From NCBI RefSeq assembly GCF_008831285.2, contig NC_045148.1, forward strand, positions 556,001 to 620,000: a DNA stretch of 64,000 bases. Reading direction: 5' to 3'. This stretch comes from Nymphaea colorata (Eukaryota; Streptophyta; Magnoliopsida; Nymphaeales; Nymphaeaceae). Positions 28,303-39,655 of this stretch are shown piece by piece. The notes under the pieces are model-generated. The model worked only from the letters and a program-made list of their open reading frames with translations. It searched no databases and was not told where the DNA came from. Made by a program: the position numbers and the translations under genes. Within the stretch, counting starts at the first letter, position 1. Each line of letters begins with the position of its first letter.

Positions 28303-28652
28303 CAAGATGGGGGGAGGCAAACAGAGAGGGGAGAAACAAATGGAGGGAGTGAGAGAGACCACAGAGAGAGGTGCGAGGAGCACGAGAGAAAAGAGAAGGA
28401 GAAATCGTGCGGCAGAGGGTGCTGATGAAGAAGGGAGAGGCTGCATAGGAGGGAGGAGGAGAAGAAAGAAGAGGAAGGGGAAAAAGGCGAGGGAGAAGGG
28501 GCAGAGGTCGAGAGGGCTTACCAGAGCGCCGCCGCAGTCCTTCCTCCACCGACACAATGTCGCTGCAGCCACCTTCCGCCTCCCTCACGACTAAGATCTC
28601 GGGTCCGGGTCTGGACCCACTCCAACCCAATCCTAAAAAGACGAGCGTTACA
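25710..28652 (-). repeat. 3' LTR of Tekay-like element
   Basis: About 2,943 bp. On the minus strand it starts TGTAACGCTCG next to the polypurine tract and ends GGTTGGGGTGTGACA at 25710. The two ends are therefore TG...CA. The interior is non-coding, with a (GA) microsatellite at 28253-28299. No partner LTR is in the window, so the left border rests on terminal motifs only. Confidence 0.7.
28253..28299. repeat. (GA)n microsatellite
   Basis: 47 bp of AG/GA dinucleotides inside the LTR; it creates long serine-leucine or glutamate-arginine open frames on both strands. Confidence 0.97.
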
Positions 28653-28680
28653 TCATACCCTCCTAAAAAAATTTCGTCCT
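28653..28680 (-). promoter_or_regulatory. Polypurine tract of Tekay-like element
   Basis: The minus strand AATTTTTTTAGGAGGGTATGA directly precedes TGTAACG of the LTR; it is the plus-strand primer. Confidence 0.8.
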
Positions 28681-28698
28681 CGAAATTTGGATCGTACC

Positions 28699-31142
28699 TC
28701 AATGCAAGAGCAGATGTGGGTACTTCTTTCGCATATCCTCCTCAAGTTTCCATGTGCTTTCCTTCAACCCATGGTGTTGTCATTCCACTCTCACTAAAGG
28801 AATTCTCTTCGTGCGTAGCACTTGCTCTCTTTGATCCACAATTCTAATAGGCTTTTCTTCTATTGTCAAATCATCTTGCACCTGAATACCTTGAAAATCA
28901 ATCACATGCGTAGGATCTGGTACATACTTTCGAAGCATGGAAACATGGAAAACGTCATGAACATGACTCAAGTTAGGTGGTAGTGCTAATCTGTATGCCA
29001 CCTCTCCAAACTTCTCTAAGATCTCAAAAGGTCCTACGAACCTTGGGCTCAACTTTCCCTTTATACCAAAACGAAAAACGCTTTTAGTAGGAGAAATCTT
29101 CAAGAACACATGATCACCAACCTCAAAAGCCAACTCTCTACGTCGAATGTCGGCATAGCTTTTTTGTCTACTCTGAGCAGTCAACAACTTTTTCCTTATC
29201 AATTGCACTTGGTTGGTGTAGTGTTGCAATACTAAAGGGTTTTTGATCTTTCCATCACCTAATTCGGTCCAACAAGCTGGCGATCTGCATGGCCTTGCAT
29301 ACAAAGCCTCAAAAGGTGCCATCCTAATACTAGAGTGGTAACTGTTATTATATGCGAATTCTACCAGTTTCACCTGTTTGTCCCATTCTCCTTTCCACTC
29401 TAAGACACATGCACGTAACATGTTCTCTAAGGTTTGAATGGTCCTCTCTGATTGCCCATCAGTTTGAGGATGGAATGCTGCGCTCAGCTTAAGCTTGGTA
29501 CCCAATGCCCTTTGCAATTGCCCCCAAAACCTAGAGGTAAAACATGGATCTCGATCCGCGATGATAGACTTTGGCACTCCATGCCATCTCACTATCTCGC
29601 CAATATAAAGCTCTGCGAGACTTTCCAAGGACTGACTAATTCTTATTGGCAAAAAATGAGCGGACTTCGTAAATCGATCAACAAACACCCATATGGCATC
29701 ACGTTGTCTCCTGGTGTGAGGCAAACCAACCACAAAATCCATCGTAATGTCTTCCCATTTCCACACTGGGATATCAATTCTTTGCAACAAGCCTCATAGC
29801 CGTTGATACTCTGCTTTGACCCGCTGGCAAACTAAGCACTTTGCAACATATTCTGCAATTTCACGCTTCATTCCAAGCCACCAAAAAGTTCTTCTCATAT
29901 CCTGAAACATCTTTGCACTGCCAAGGTGTATAGAAAACTTAGATTTGTAAGCTTCATCAAGCAACTGTCGCTTCACCCCTTCATTTCTAGGAACCCACAA
30001 TCTATGTCGAAACCGCAATGAACCATCTTCATCTTCATGCCAAAAAGCATCTACCTTCTTACATTCTTCCATGTTCTTAGCAAAATCGAGATCTTCCTTT
30101 TGCTTCAATACAAGCTCTTCCATCAGAGGATGTCGTATCACGACACTCATCGTTGCTTTGTTCTCATCACAAAGGTAAGGCTGCCACGCGATCACATCTT
30201 GCAACAATGTCCAAGAATGAGTCAACATACTGCACATTGTTGCCTTAGCATGTCTGCTTAAAGCATCAGCCACCACATTCGCCTTGCCTGGATGATATGA
30301 TATCACGAAATCATAATCATTTAAATATTCAATCCATCTCCTTTGCCTCAAATTTAGATCTTTTTGGAAAAATATGTACTTCAAAGACTTATGATCTATA
30401 AACATCTCAATTGTTGCCCCATAGAGATAATGTCTCCAAATCTTTAGTGCAAACACAACTGCTCCCAACTCCAAATTATGAGTGGGATAGTGTTGCTCAA
30501 GTGCCATCAACTATCTTGATGCACAAGCCACCACACGGCCATGTTGCATCAATACACAACCATAACCGATTCCTGATGCATCTGTGTATAGTACAAAACC
30601 AGAATGACATGATGGAAGCATCAAAATAGGGGCAGTAGTAAGCTTGTCCTTCAGAGTTTGAAAACTCTTTTCACACTCTTCATTCCAAACAAACTTCTCT
30701 CATTTTCTTAATAGTTTAGTCATGGGCGTAGATATTTTTGAAAAATCTTGTATGAACCTGCGATAATATCCTATCAAACCCAAAAAGCTTCTAACCTCAG
30801 TTACACTGCAAGGCATCATCCAGTTCTGTACAGCCGATACCTTAGCCGGATCTACGGAAACTCCATCTTTCGAGATTACATGACCGAGAAAGTTTACCTT
30901 CTCTAGCCAAAATTCACATTTTGAGTATTTAGCATAAAGTTTATGCTTGCGCAAAAGACCCAATACAATTCTCAAGTGATCTCTATGCTCTTTCTCACTC
31001 TCTGAGTACACCAAGATATCATCAACAAAAATAATAACAAATCAATCCAGGTAGTCTTGAAAAACCCGATTCAAGAGGTCCATAAACACTGCGGGGGCAT
31101 TGGTCAACCCAAAAGACATGACTCTGAATTCATAGTGCCCAT
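28699..31142 (-). pseudogene. Tekay-like pol: RT, RNase H, integrase, chromodomain (one frame, nonsense codons only)
   Basis: One reading frame covers the whole 2.44 kb without a frameshift. It starts with RT ([55 protein letters not shown]) and passes through RNase H ([45 protein letters not shown]). The integrase has its zinc finger ([16 protein letters not shown]) and a complete D,D-35-E triad (VFVDRFTKSAHF, IIADRDPCF, DGQSERTIQTLE). The integrase end (VHDVFHVSMLRKYVPD) and chromodomain follow, to a normal stop at 28699. About five internal stops interrupt it, near 31039, 30701, 30515, 29795 and 28781, four TGA and one TAG. The last lies at a conserved tryptophan of the chromodomain (IPLVRVE-stop), a TGG to TGA change. 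This suggests decay by C-to-T transitions. Confidence 0.9.
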
Positions 31143-31166
31143 AAACGTTGCGGGGGCATTGGTCTA
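31140..31166. repeat. 27-bp duplicate of RT sequence at the gypsy/CACTA junction
   Basis: 31140-31166 matches 31081-31107 at 24 of 27 bases (core GCGGGGGCATTGGTC). The second copy is not expected at this place in the RT gene and lies where gypsy similarity ends. Confidence 0.8.
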
Positions 31167-32541
31167 CCAGGTTTTATCGATGCATGACCGTTTTCACGTC
31201 GATGAAAGTTTTTTCCAATGAAACTTACTAATGTTCATCTAGAAATGGTAAAAGTAGCTATTTTTAACGATGGGTAACATTTCTCATGTCAATGAAACAT
31301 TTTCCCAATGAAGAATTACCGACGTTTGTCCCACGCATAGGTAAAACTCGACTTTCATTGACGTGTTAACTTTGGGAGTTGATAAAACTTTTCTGCATTA
31401 ATCTCACTGACGTTTTTAGGTATGCTTTTATCGATGCAACATCACATGTCGCTAAAGCCTTCCCTGACTTATTACCTTCGCCCAAACCCTTCTCATTTTT
31501 TTTCTTCTCTCTTTCCTTTTCTCTTACCTCTTCTTTTGCTTGGCAACTTTTCCAGTCATTTCTAAAAAGTGGAGGTGTTCTTCATTGTTTTTAGATGGCT
31601 TGAAGCTTAAAAATGTTTGTTTATCAATCTCCTTGCCTATTCTTTGCTCTTTGTATATGATTTTAGGTTATAACATGCTTGTAGGGTATATATCTAAATT
31701 TTTTTAGTGAGATATTACCATTTTTCAGAAGGTTTTGGTAGTGAACTTTGCAAAAATGTTTGTTAAGCTCAGTACCTTCAATTTGATATATTAATAGCAT
31801 AAGATCTCAACACAAATACAAAAACCCTGAATTTTCGCCAATGTTTTCGTTGTTGGATCCTGGCACATTTTCCCCGTATTCTGGCATCAATTTTTGACCA
31901 TGTTTAATTAAAATACACATATAATTATTCGTAAAGTATTAGTTTGATTGGTTGTCAATTGAATGCTTTTTTAAATGTTTGGTTGTTGCTGGTCCCTAGT
32001 CTTTTTAACCATCCACCAAGTGTTCGACGGATTGTTTGAACACATAAGGGAATAGACCTGAAAGGAATACCATAGACATTATTGTTAACCCAAATAATGA
32101 ATCCAATGTGGACAGAGTGGAGCGTCCATTAGGCACATCAGAATTGGTAACCATAGATGCATTAATTCGCTAGTAAGTGTATACATACATATTATTTAAT
32201 CACAAGGTTGTTCTACCATATATTACGTCAGAATATTCTGAACTTCAAATATGTATAATATATTTTTTGTACAATATATTATGATGTTATTACATTCATT
32301 TTTTGTGTTATAGGCAACATTGGAGGTTGATACCAAACAATACTTAATGAATCCCAATGCCATACAATGTCTCCATATAAAATAAAGTTTTTAGATTGGT
32401 TTAAAAACATGTACGGTTCATACATATGCTTGTATGTATTTAGATTTAGATTTACATTATTTATGATGTTTATATGTATTGTTACATGTTAAAAAAAAAC
32501 ATGATCAAGGAAATCAACATATACTAGAAGATATTGTTTGA

Positions 32542-32982
32542 TTGTCTCAATTTCCAAATAGGAATGCATTTAAATATAAAGGGTTCATATCTAATGGATT
32601 CAGATTTCATATAAAGGATAAAGATACATGCATAAAATACCAGAATAGTAGTATTCTTGTTAATGCACACACTCCTAATGTTGGTGAAGATGAATACTAT
32701 GGATACATCACTGATATAATGGAGGTCAGTTACTATGAGAGGCTGAAGTATGTGTTATTTAAATGCAAATTATATGATGTCTTGACTGCACGCCAGAGGG
32801 GCATTAAAGTTGATGAATTTGGGTTCACAAATGTTAACATCAACTGCAGATGTAGAGACAAACCATTTGTTTTAGCATCTCAATGTCAACAAATTTTCTA
32901 TGTAGATAATCAAGCAAACAACAATTGGCATGTTGGTATTAAAAAAAAAAAAACCAATATACCACATATTGGGACATGCTAG
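32542..32982 (+). pseudogene. CACTA transposase-associated domain (DUF4216 type)
   Basis: 146 residues open. RNAFKYKGFISNGFRFHIKD and NSSILVNAHTP, then DEYYGYITDIMEVSYYE and YVLFKCKLYDVL, DEFGFTNVNINCR, and ASQCQQIFYVDNQANNNWHV follow the DUF4216 pattern found in plant CACTA proteins (YGxIxDIxEL, LFKCxWYD, ASQxxQVFY). It ends in a poly-A artefact (32940-32952). It is a fragment of a longer transposase gene; upstream transposase domains are not visible. Confidence 0.8.
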
Positions 32983-33479
32983 AGTGTGATATAGATATAC
33001 AAAACTCATCAAATAGTCAAGCTGACAATGAAGACGATGATATCTATTGGGTTATGGATGAAAAAAAAGTAATATTGGTTAATAATTGGTATGATTATAT
33101 TTGTTTATGTCATTGAATGTACAAATGCATTTTATGAATCCATTCTATATATTCATTTTCCTTATAATTTTATGTTGTGCTGAAACTGACTTTGCGTTGT
33201 TTATGTGGTACAAATGAAGAGTACATTCATGAGGGGACATGCCATTCAACACATTAGACTGACTCACATATAGAGGAAGCAAACAAGACCATGGAGAGTA
33301 AAGATACATGTAGTGAAGAGTAGGCAACTGATGCATGCCCTCCCAATAATGAATATCAAAGAATTTGCAATTCATTAGGCTATCACTATATTATGATTTA
33401 TATATATAAATTTTATTTGATTTTCTTGTAGGGCATTGAAGTATGAATACACGCAACATCACTCGAGCTTTGGTTACTG

Positions 33480-34240
33480 CAAACTTAAGAAATGACTCAC
33501 AGCACTAGATAAAAATGAACCCATTCAACCAAATATTGGAATAGAGACACAATATTTGATGACATACATCAATACACAGAAGTATTATACTGACATCCAC
33601 TTTTATATATAGAAATAGGATAAATATGGATTCCCAAAAGAAGAAAGAGCACCTATATGGAAGTAGGTTATGCATGGATATGCATGATTGTATAGGTATT
33701 AGAGGCATGAATGTAGAAAATTATTCAAAGAATCTGTTGGTCCTCAAGTTACTGCCAAAATAGCTCAATTCATAGACAACTATATCATCCCACATGATAA
33801 TTGGGACTCCATTATCAACTATTTTATTGAAGATAAGTCGAACATATGTATATGACATTCATATATATTGGGTTTGTAATATAAAGACAACATTGCATTA
33901 AAATAATTGTATGTATTTCATATATTAAGGTGCCTTCGTGTTTCAGAAAATGAGCAAAAAAAATGCATAGGGGCATGCTAAATAGAAGTACTTGCATACA
34001 ACTAGCACACAAAGTTTCACATGTTTCAAGGAGAAGGAGGTACATGTTATCTGTGTTCACGTATTATATGACTATATATTATTAATTGATATCTTGTATT
34101 AATAATAATATACAATTTGGAGAAAATTATGAGTAGCTATCACATGCACAGCTGTTCATTGCTACTAGGGCCAGTAAGAACATGAACTTCTCCAACCTTG
34201 AAACCAATAGTGTCATTGTAAGTCTCATTCAAACAATTAC
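33480..34240 (+). pseudogene. CACTA ORF fragment (Transposase_24-like)
   Basis: Broken plus-strand frames include VGPQVTAKIAQFIDNYIIP-type sequence (33740-33830). After an intron-like gap comes KMSKKNA, GHAK, KYLHTTSTQSFTCFKEKE (33950-34040), resembling the Ptta/En/Spm plant transposase motif nRxKxxyxHtxGSkSFa. Several stops make it non-functional. Confidence 0.55.
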
Positions 34241-35330
34241 ATTCTTATAACTCAGCAACATATATGTTATCCTATACTCAAATAATTATATTCTTCATGA
34301 TATATGTTATCATATATTTGTATGGTCAACTAAAAGAGCAAATCTAAATGGTACATGAAGTTATGCAATATACACTCCTAAGTAATGGCATCTACTCCAA
34401 GGTGATGGAACAAGAGAGACATAGTAGAGTACAAATGATGGGGCTTGGTGTCAGTCTTTCTTAGTTGGGTTCTTCCTCCAATCCGAGTGACATACTATGT
34501 GAAGAAAATGCATTACTAAAAACCATTTTTTTTTTGGGCTTGAGTCTTAGTTTCTTCCGTCTCAATAAGAATTCCAAGAATCTCAGGCTCAAGTTACTTA
34601 GTTTATGACACAACAATGTAGTGATGTATTACATAACATTTAATTTGATGTAATGAGTTCTATTTGTTAAACTTCATTTCTGATAGAACTAACATGTTTT
34701 CTTAATGGTCATTGTAAACATGCCAACACCACCAAACATTGTATTATTTCCACTTTGGTAATGACAACACCATGGGAGCAATATATGTTTATGTTTTTGT
34801 AACTTTGAATTATAGTGAATCAATTGTATTGTAATATAAGTTCGAACATTTGTTATACATATATGTTTTGCAATGTTTGTTTCATTTAATACATGTAAAG
34901 TATAAGCATGTATCTTCTATATGTACATTTGATTTACAAAATAAATATGTCCTACGCGGATTAGGAAAAAAAAATTAAAAGCATCAATCAACACATAAAT
35001 TTGCGTCGATGATGATTAATGGCAACATTAAGTGGACATCTGTTAAAAATTTACCGATGAAGTATTGGTATATAGGTTTATCGACATTTACTTAGATGTA
35101 AAGAAAAACAGACTATTGTTGACATGCTTGGACATCTGTAATAATCAATGTTTATTTATGTGTCACATGTATCAGTGATGGATAACTACACCGATCTGCT
35201 CAAGATTGTGTCGATGATGATTTTTATTGACACTATCTTCACCTATGACGAAAGGAAACATCAATAAAACCTTTACCATTGCATTGCCATGTGTCAACGA
35301 CATGTTCTTGGCCGTTGGCAATGTGTAGCT

Positions 35331-35859
35331 TTTTTATATTTCTTAGAAAATGGTTTTCTATTTGGGGAATCATGTTGAAGGACATGAACATATCAAACTG
35401 TCCAAGACGCCTTCAACAACATCAATGATTGGTATGAATAGCTAGTCAGCAAACTTGTGGATTAGAGATTAGACCTAGTTTGCTTGATTACTAGGTCATA
35501 AGCAAGCTAGTTACTCATCAAATAGATCTTAAATTTCTATAATATTTCTTGTTTCCTACTGATTGTTGACAACCAAGTGAACATAACTATGGAATAATAA
35601 ATAACTAGCTAGTATTTGGTTTCGTTTTGACATATTTTTTTGAGTTTTTGGACTTTAAGTTTAACTAGCTTTTGAATTCCCACACTTGGACTTTAGTTTT
35701 TACATGTTGAGGCTCTTTATTCATTTTTTTTTTCCAATTCTTACTACTATCAATAATGTTAACCTAGTTGGTTGTAAAGCTAAATTTTACTAATGCAAGA
35801 TTTTATTTTTATTTTACTAATGGAACAACCCAACTTAAGTTTGCAATAGTGGATGGGTG
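35331..35859. other. Intergenic, no gene seen
   Basis: AT-rich DNA between the CACTA right end and the LINE 3' end. Confidence 0.6.
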
Positions 35860-36350
35860 GGGGATGTGGCCCCCTACCTTTATTAAATAAAATTAATCGT
35901 ACAAAAAGGAAAGAATAGCATCATAAAATTTGCTATCCTTCATACACAATATAACCAAAGGCTGACTAAACGCTTCTAGAATACAAATGTCATATTACAA
36001 AAATATTGGAAAAGACTTAAGATCAACGTAAGTTAGCCTACACACAAAATTACGTCCCTCCACTCCTTGATGTGGGAGGTAATGAAGGAGCCAAAATCAA
36101 CTGTAGGATAATCTATTTCAACTTTAAAATTGTAATGAAAGCATTTTACCTGCCTGTATAACTCCGACCATAGTCTATTACCTACATAATGTTGTTGTAT
36201 CCTCCAAACGAGGGCTTACACCCTGGTGCACATGGATATACAACCGCCATACTCCTTATTATACATGAACATCTTTTCTAGCACCTCCAACTCACTTGCA
36301 AGTGCGTACCCCTTGAATTCAACAGTAAAGACATACCATTAGCTCCATCA

Positions 36351-37410
36351 CTAAAATAAGAGTTTTCTGCAACCCTCAACTGCCCAACAATTTCGACCTG
36401 TGTGACATAAAAAAAAAAGCATATTTGAAGGTTCTCGACACCTGATAGAGTACATTAGGTTAGAAATAGCCCAAATGTGCACTGTGCCTTCCATCTCCTT
36501 TGCAATTTGATACCCAAGAAGGTGTCTCCATATGTAGACCAAATGTCTTCTTTAATATTGATTGTTGCACCTGGTTTTTCTTCATGAGTCATCTTATTTC
36601 GATGCCACCAGATTCACCAGCAAACAATAGAAAAAGTGATTCTCCAACACACCCTCCTCCACCCACCATGCACCTTCTTTTGCATCCATCGTCTGAATTC
36701 AAACTTGAAGTTGTGAGTGGGTGAACACAGGACGCCCAACTTGGCCACAATTCAATCCCAGATTTCTGTGGCTACCCTGTTAGGGAGAATAATATGTTCA
36801 TTACTTTCTTCAGCTTTCCTACAAAAAAGACAATAGTTAGCAAATTGAAAGCCTAACCTCTTAATTCTGTCTAAAGTGCACAGCTTGCAATCGCTCACAA
36901 GGAAGCTGAACCAGCATGCATTGGATAGATCTTTTCCTTGCCAAATATATTTCCTCCAGCTCCCTCTCAAAAAATATCCTGAAGTGATTGAGAATGTCTC
37001 CCACCCCAATACAGGTTTGGTGATTATCTCTCTAGACAACCTGGCCTACTTCATTTGATAGAGGAATAGAGTCTAAGGTGCCATTTAGTTCAATGCATGC
37101 TTCCACCACTTCATTCATGTCCCCTTGCCCAAGCATAACTTTTGTTGAACCAAAATATTAAGTTCCCTTGCAATGTTTGCTGAACTGTCCCCACTGATCC
37201 TCTGAATAAGCGGGCAGCCCTGCCAAGGATCAAGACAAAAAAGGCAGCGGCTACCATCCCCAAGCTTTCACTTTGTCTTATCTTGTATAAGTCTCCAGCC
37301 CCAAACAAGGCCCTTCTAGGCCTAGCTTCCTCTAACTGGCTCGTTAAGGGTCCAAAGACTATTCTTTTGGAGATATTTATCCTTATGAACTTGGGCCTAG
37401 ATGCCATCAT
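36351..37410 (-). pseudogene. LINE ORF2 C-terminal part with zf-RVT domain
   Basis: 36752-37039 encodes SWRKYIWQGKDLSNACWFSF, LCTLDRIKRLGFQFANYCLF and CRKAEESNEHIILPNRVA. This is the zinc-binding RT-associated domain, with CxxC kept but the usual HLF(L)xC altered to HIILPN. 37111-37410 and 36351-36542 are further fragments in other frames. Confidence 0.7.
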
Positions 37411-37433
37411 CCATCAAGAGTCTGCTACACTTA

Positions 37434-38460
37434 CTAGCCAAAAGCATGCAATTCAAGTCCCACCTTATGTAAGCCGATGCCCCCAAGATCATAAAGATTA
37501 CACATTCTAGCCCAACTAATATGATGGATATGTCGGGCAAATTCGTCATCATTCCAAAGGAATCTCATGCATATGTTTTCAAGTTTCTTATTTATTGTAC
37601 GAGGGAGTCGAAACACCATCATCTAGTAGTGGTGAAGGGTAGACAACACATATGAGGATGTGGCTTTCTAGCTCACCAGCTCATTTTCCATTTTGGTTAA
37701 CAAGGGATAACACATGTCCTCAATGAGTCATCCACAAAAAAAGGAACTCCAAGATACTCTGCTAAAAGGGAACCAATCGGCCATTGCAGTATGTTCTTGA
37801 GATCCTCTACCCTACAGTCTAGAGTTCTGTTTGGGAAAATTATAGATTTTTCTTTGTTCACCTTCATACTGACCAACTTCTCAAATTGTTATAGCATCTC
37901 TTTAATGGCACAAAATGAGCATATTAAGGCCTTACAAATCATGAGAACATTGTCTCTATACATTACTGCTCCTATCTCCTGGGATGTCTTTCGGATCTTG
38001 AGATTTTGGATGTTCTTGTTGTGAACTTCCACTTGGATTTTGCGATTGAAAATTTTCATAATCAGAATGAAAAGGTATGGGGACATCAGGTCACCTTGTC
38101 GGAGTCCTTTAGAAGCAATGAATCTGTTCCCCAAGCATCCATTAACCAACATCTTGTACACTATAGAAACATACTTCATCACTATCTAAATCCATTTGGG
38201 GTGAAAGCCTAGTACATACATATTGTTTTGAAGAAACTTCCAAAAAACTCTATCATATGCCTTGGAGTGATCCAACTTAAGAAAACAACCCCCTTTTGAT
38301 CAGAAATCTTTAGAGTTTGCAATCTCATTTGCCCATATATTATCTTGAATCTACCGTCCTTTAGAGAAATCTACTTGGTTCCTTTGAACCAATCTCATGA
38401 TGACATCTCTCATCCTAATCACTAGGATATTTTCAACCTAATAAATGATGTTGAATAAGG
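37434..38460 (-). pseudogene. LINE reverse transcriptase, catalytic motif lost
   Basis: 37889-38182 contains ASKGLRQGDLMSPYLFILIM (normally GLRQGDPLSPYLF) and, at the catalytic site, MYRDNVLMI where LINEs have FADDxLI. The catalytic aspartates are therefore changed. 37434-37622 gives RLPRTINKKLENICMRFLWN and HISWARMCNLYDLGGIGLHK, the conserved thumb region. Sequence to 38460 continues RT in broken frames. Confidence 0.82.
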
Positions 38461-38496
38461 ATATGGGCCTGTAATTTTCTATCCTGATGACGTTCG

Positions 38497-38514
38497 TTTT
38501 TTTTTTTTTTTTTT
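38497..38514. repeat. Poly(T) run
   Basis: 18 T in a row inside the LINE reverse transcriptase region; possibly slippage, possibly a small retro-insertion. Confidence 0.9.
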
Positions 38515-38838
38515 CTATAAGGCAAATCATGGTGTGGTTCACAGTGCCAACTAGCTTACCTTTCAAGAAGAGCTTGCACAACTGCTACCACATCATCCCC
38601 TATAACACTCCAACAATCCTTGTAGAAATAGTTAGGGAAACCATCCGGACCAGCAACACTATCTTTGTCAAAGCTCTTGACCACCATGCCTATCTATTCT
38701 CTCATGATTGGTTGAAGCAACCATTGGTTTTCTTTATCTGAAACCATATTGCCATCATCTATACCAGCAAACAACTATCCAAAAGCTACATCAGGTTCCA
38801 AAACTCGCTAGAAATGAGGTGTACATGCCTGCAAGATA

Positions 38839-39655
38839 TTATCCTCCTCTGTATGAGTTTCCCTCTACTTCAATACCTCTGATATACCTTTTGGTTCTAC
38901 GATGGTTAGCCATGATATGAAAGTATGTTGTGTTTTTGTTCCCTTCAGCGAGCCATTGCATCCGAGACCTTTGCTTCCACATCACTTCTTTCATACAAAG
39001 GACCTCAAGTCTAATGAGGCTCTCCAGCCTATCCACAAGCTTCGTAGCCAAGTAAGTACCAAAAATCACAATTTCCCTACCATCTCGAAGGTCCTTCAAG
39101 CACACACCAACCCAATATGTGTCCACAACAAAACTAAGGACCTGCAAGACATTCGTCTTCCAAAAACACATGATTCTACCCCTACCATTAAGTAGTATCA
39201 TTAGACATGAAATCATAATCTGTAAAATTACTCATAATAGCATGCAACTTTTGAGAATCTACTATAAAATCAGAGACAAACCCAATCTCAGGATTCACGT
39301 GAAAAATTAAGTCTCTCAACTCCTTTGAGACTCCATCCTAGTGAGGCCCTAGATATTCCAGTAAAGCACTTTCATTGGAAAGTACTGGAGCCATTTTCAT
39401 GTGGCTTACAAGCCTCAATAGTATCACGATGAAAGCCCTCCCCTTCAGCAGAGATGGAATCCTCAATATTCCCCAATTGAACAACCTCCTCTCTGGCGTG
39501 ATTGTCATCTTCCTATTTCTGGTGCCAGGTGAGTGAGCCATAAGGAGCTCAACCAGGCTAGTAGGGTTTAAGGGGGGTCTCCCCTTCTTTCCCCTACCCA
39601 TATATCGAAGGCCTTTGCCTGCTATTGACATGCTTCGTTTTGCATAAAACACTCA
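38839..39655 (-). pseudogene. LINE ORF2 N-terminal part (endonuclease remnant and linker)
   Basis: 39338-39652 ends in ESALLEYLGPH-type sequence; in a neighbouring frame it reads like the KVLYWNI-GL opening of plant L1 endonuclease. 38839-39216 carries GRGRIMCFWKTNVLQVLSF and then, after deletion, RLEVLCMKEVMWKQRSRMQW and AEGNKNTTYFHIMANHRRTK, the well conserved block before the RT. The endonuclease catalytic core is missing. Confidence 0.72.

Larger units (their letters stand above)
25710..31142 (-). mobile_element. Tekay/Del-like Ty3/gypsy remnant: 3' LTR and 3' half of pol
   Basis: The minus strand reads reverse transcriptase (from 31142), RNase H, integrase and chromodomain (end 28699), a polypurine tract and then a 2.9-kb 3' LTR (28652-25710). 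Gag, protease, primer site and 5' LTR are gone; the left-over breaks off at 31142 beside a CACTA element. The long LTR and the chromodomain with an IPLVRVEW-type start fit the Tekay (Del) clade (inference). Confidence 0.85.
31167..35330 (+). mobile_element. Decayed CACTA (En/Spm) DNA transposon
   Basis: The interior encodes two CACTA-specific domains on the plus strand (32542-32982 and about 33700-34060). The ends carry repeated short motifs in inverted arrangement: left GGTTTTATCGATG and CACGTCGATGAAAG; right GTGTCGATGATGATTTTTATT and CATCAATAAAACC. The right end reads GGCAATGTGTAG; its complement CTACACATTGCC recalls the CACTA terminus with the first bases lost. The left terminus is missing or altered, so the left border is approximate. 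Confidence 0.75.
35860..39655 (-). mobile_element. LINE (L1-type), decayed, minus strand
   Basis: Minus-strand frames occur in LINE ORF2 order: start of the endonuclease (39652-39338), endonuclease/RT linker (39216-38839), reverse transcriptase (38182-37889), thumb and connection (37622-37434), zf-RVT (37039-36752). The 3' end near 35860 (ATTAATAAAGGTAGGGGGCC on the minus strand) has no poly(A) left. Most of the catalytic endonuclease is missing between 39338 and 39216. ORF1 is absent. Confidence 0.8.

Noticed and set aside
28148-28702. Long open frames (up to 184 codons) around the GA microsatellite
   Set aside because: Produced by the low-complexity purine/pyrimidine tract inside an LTR; serine-leucine runs without domains.
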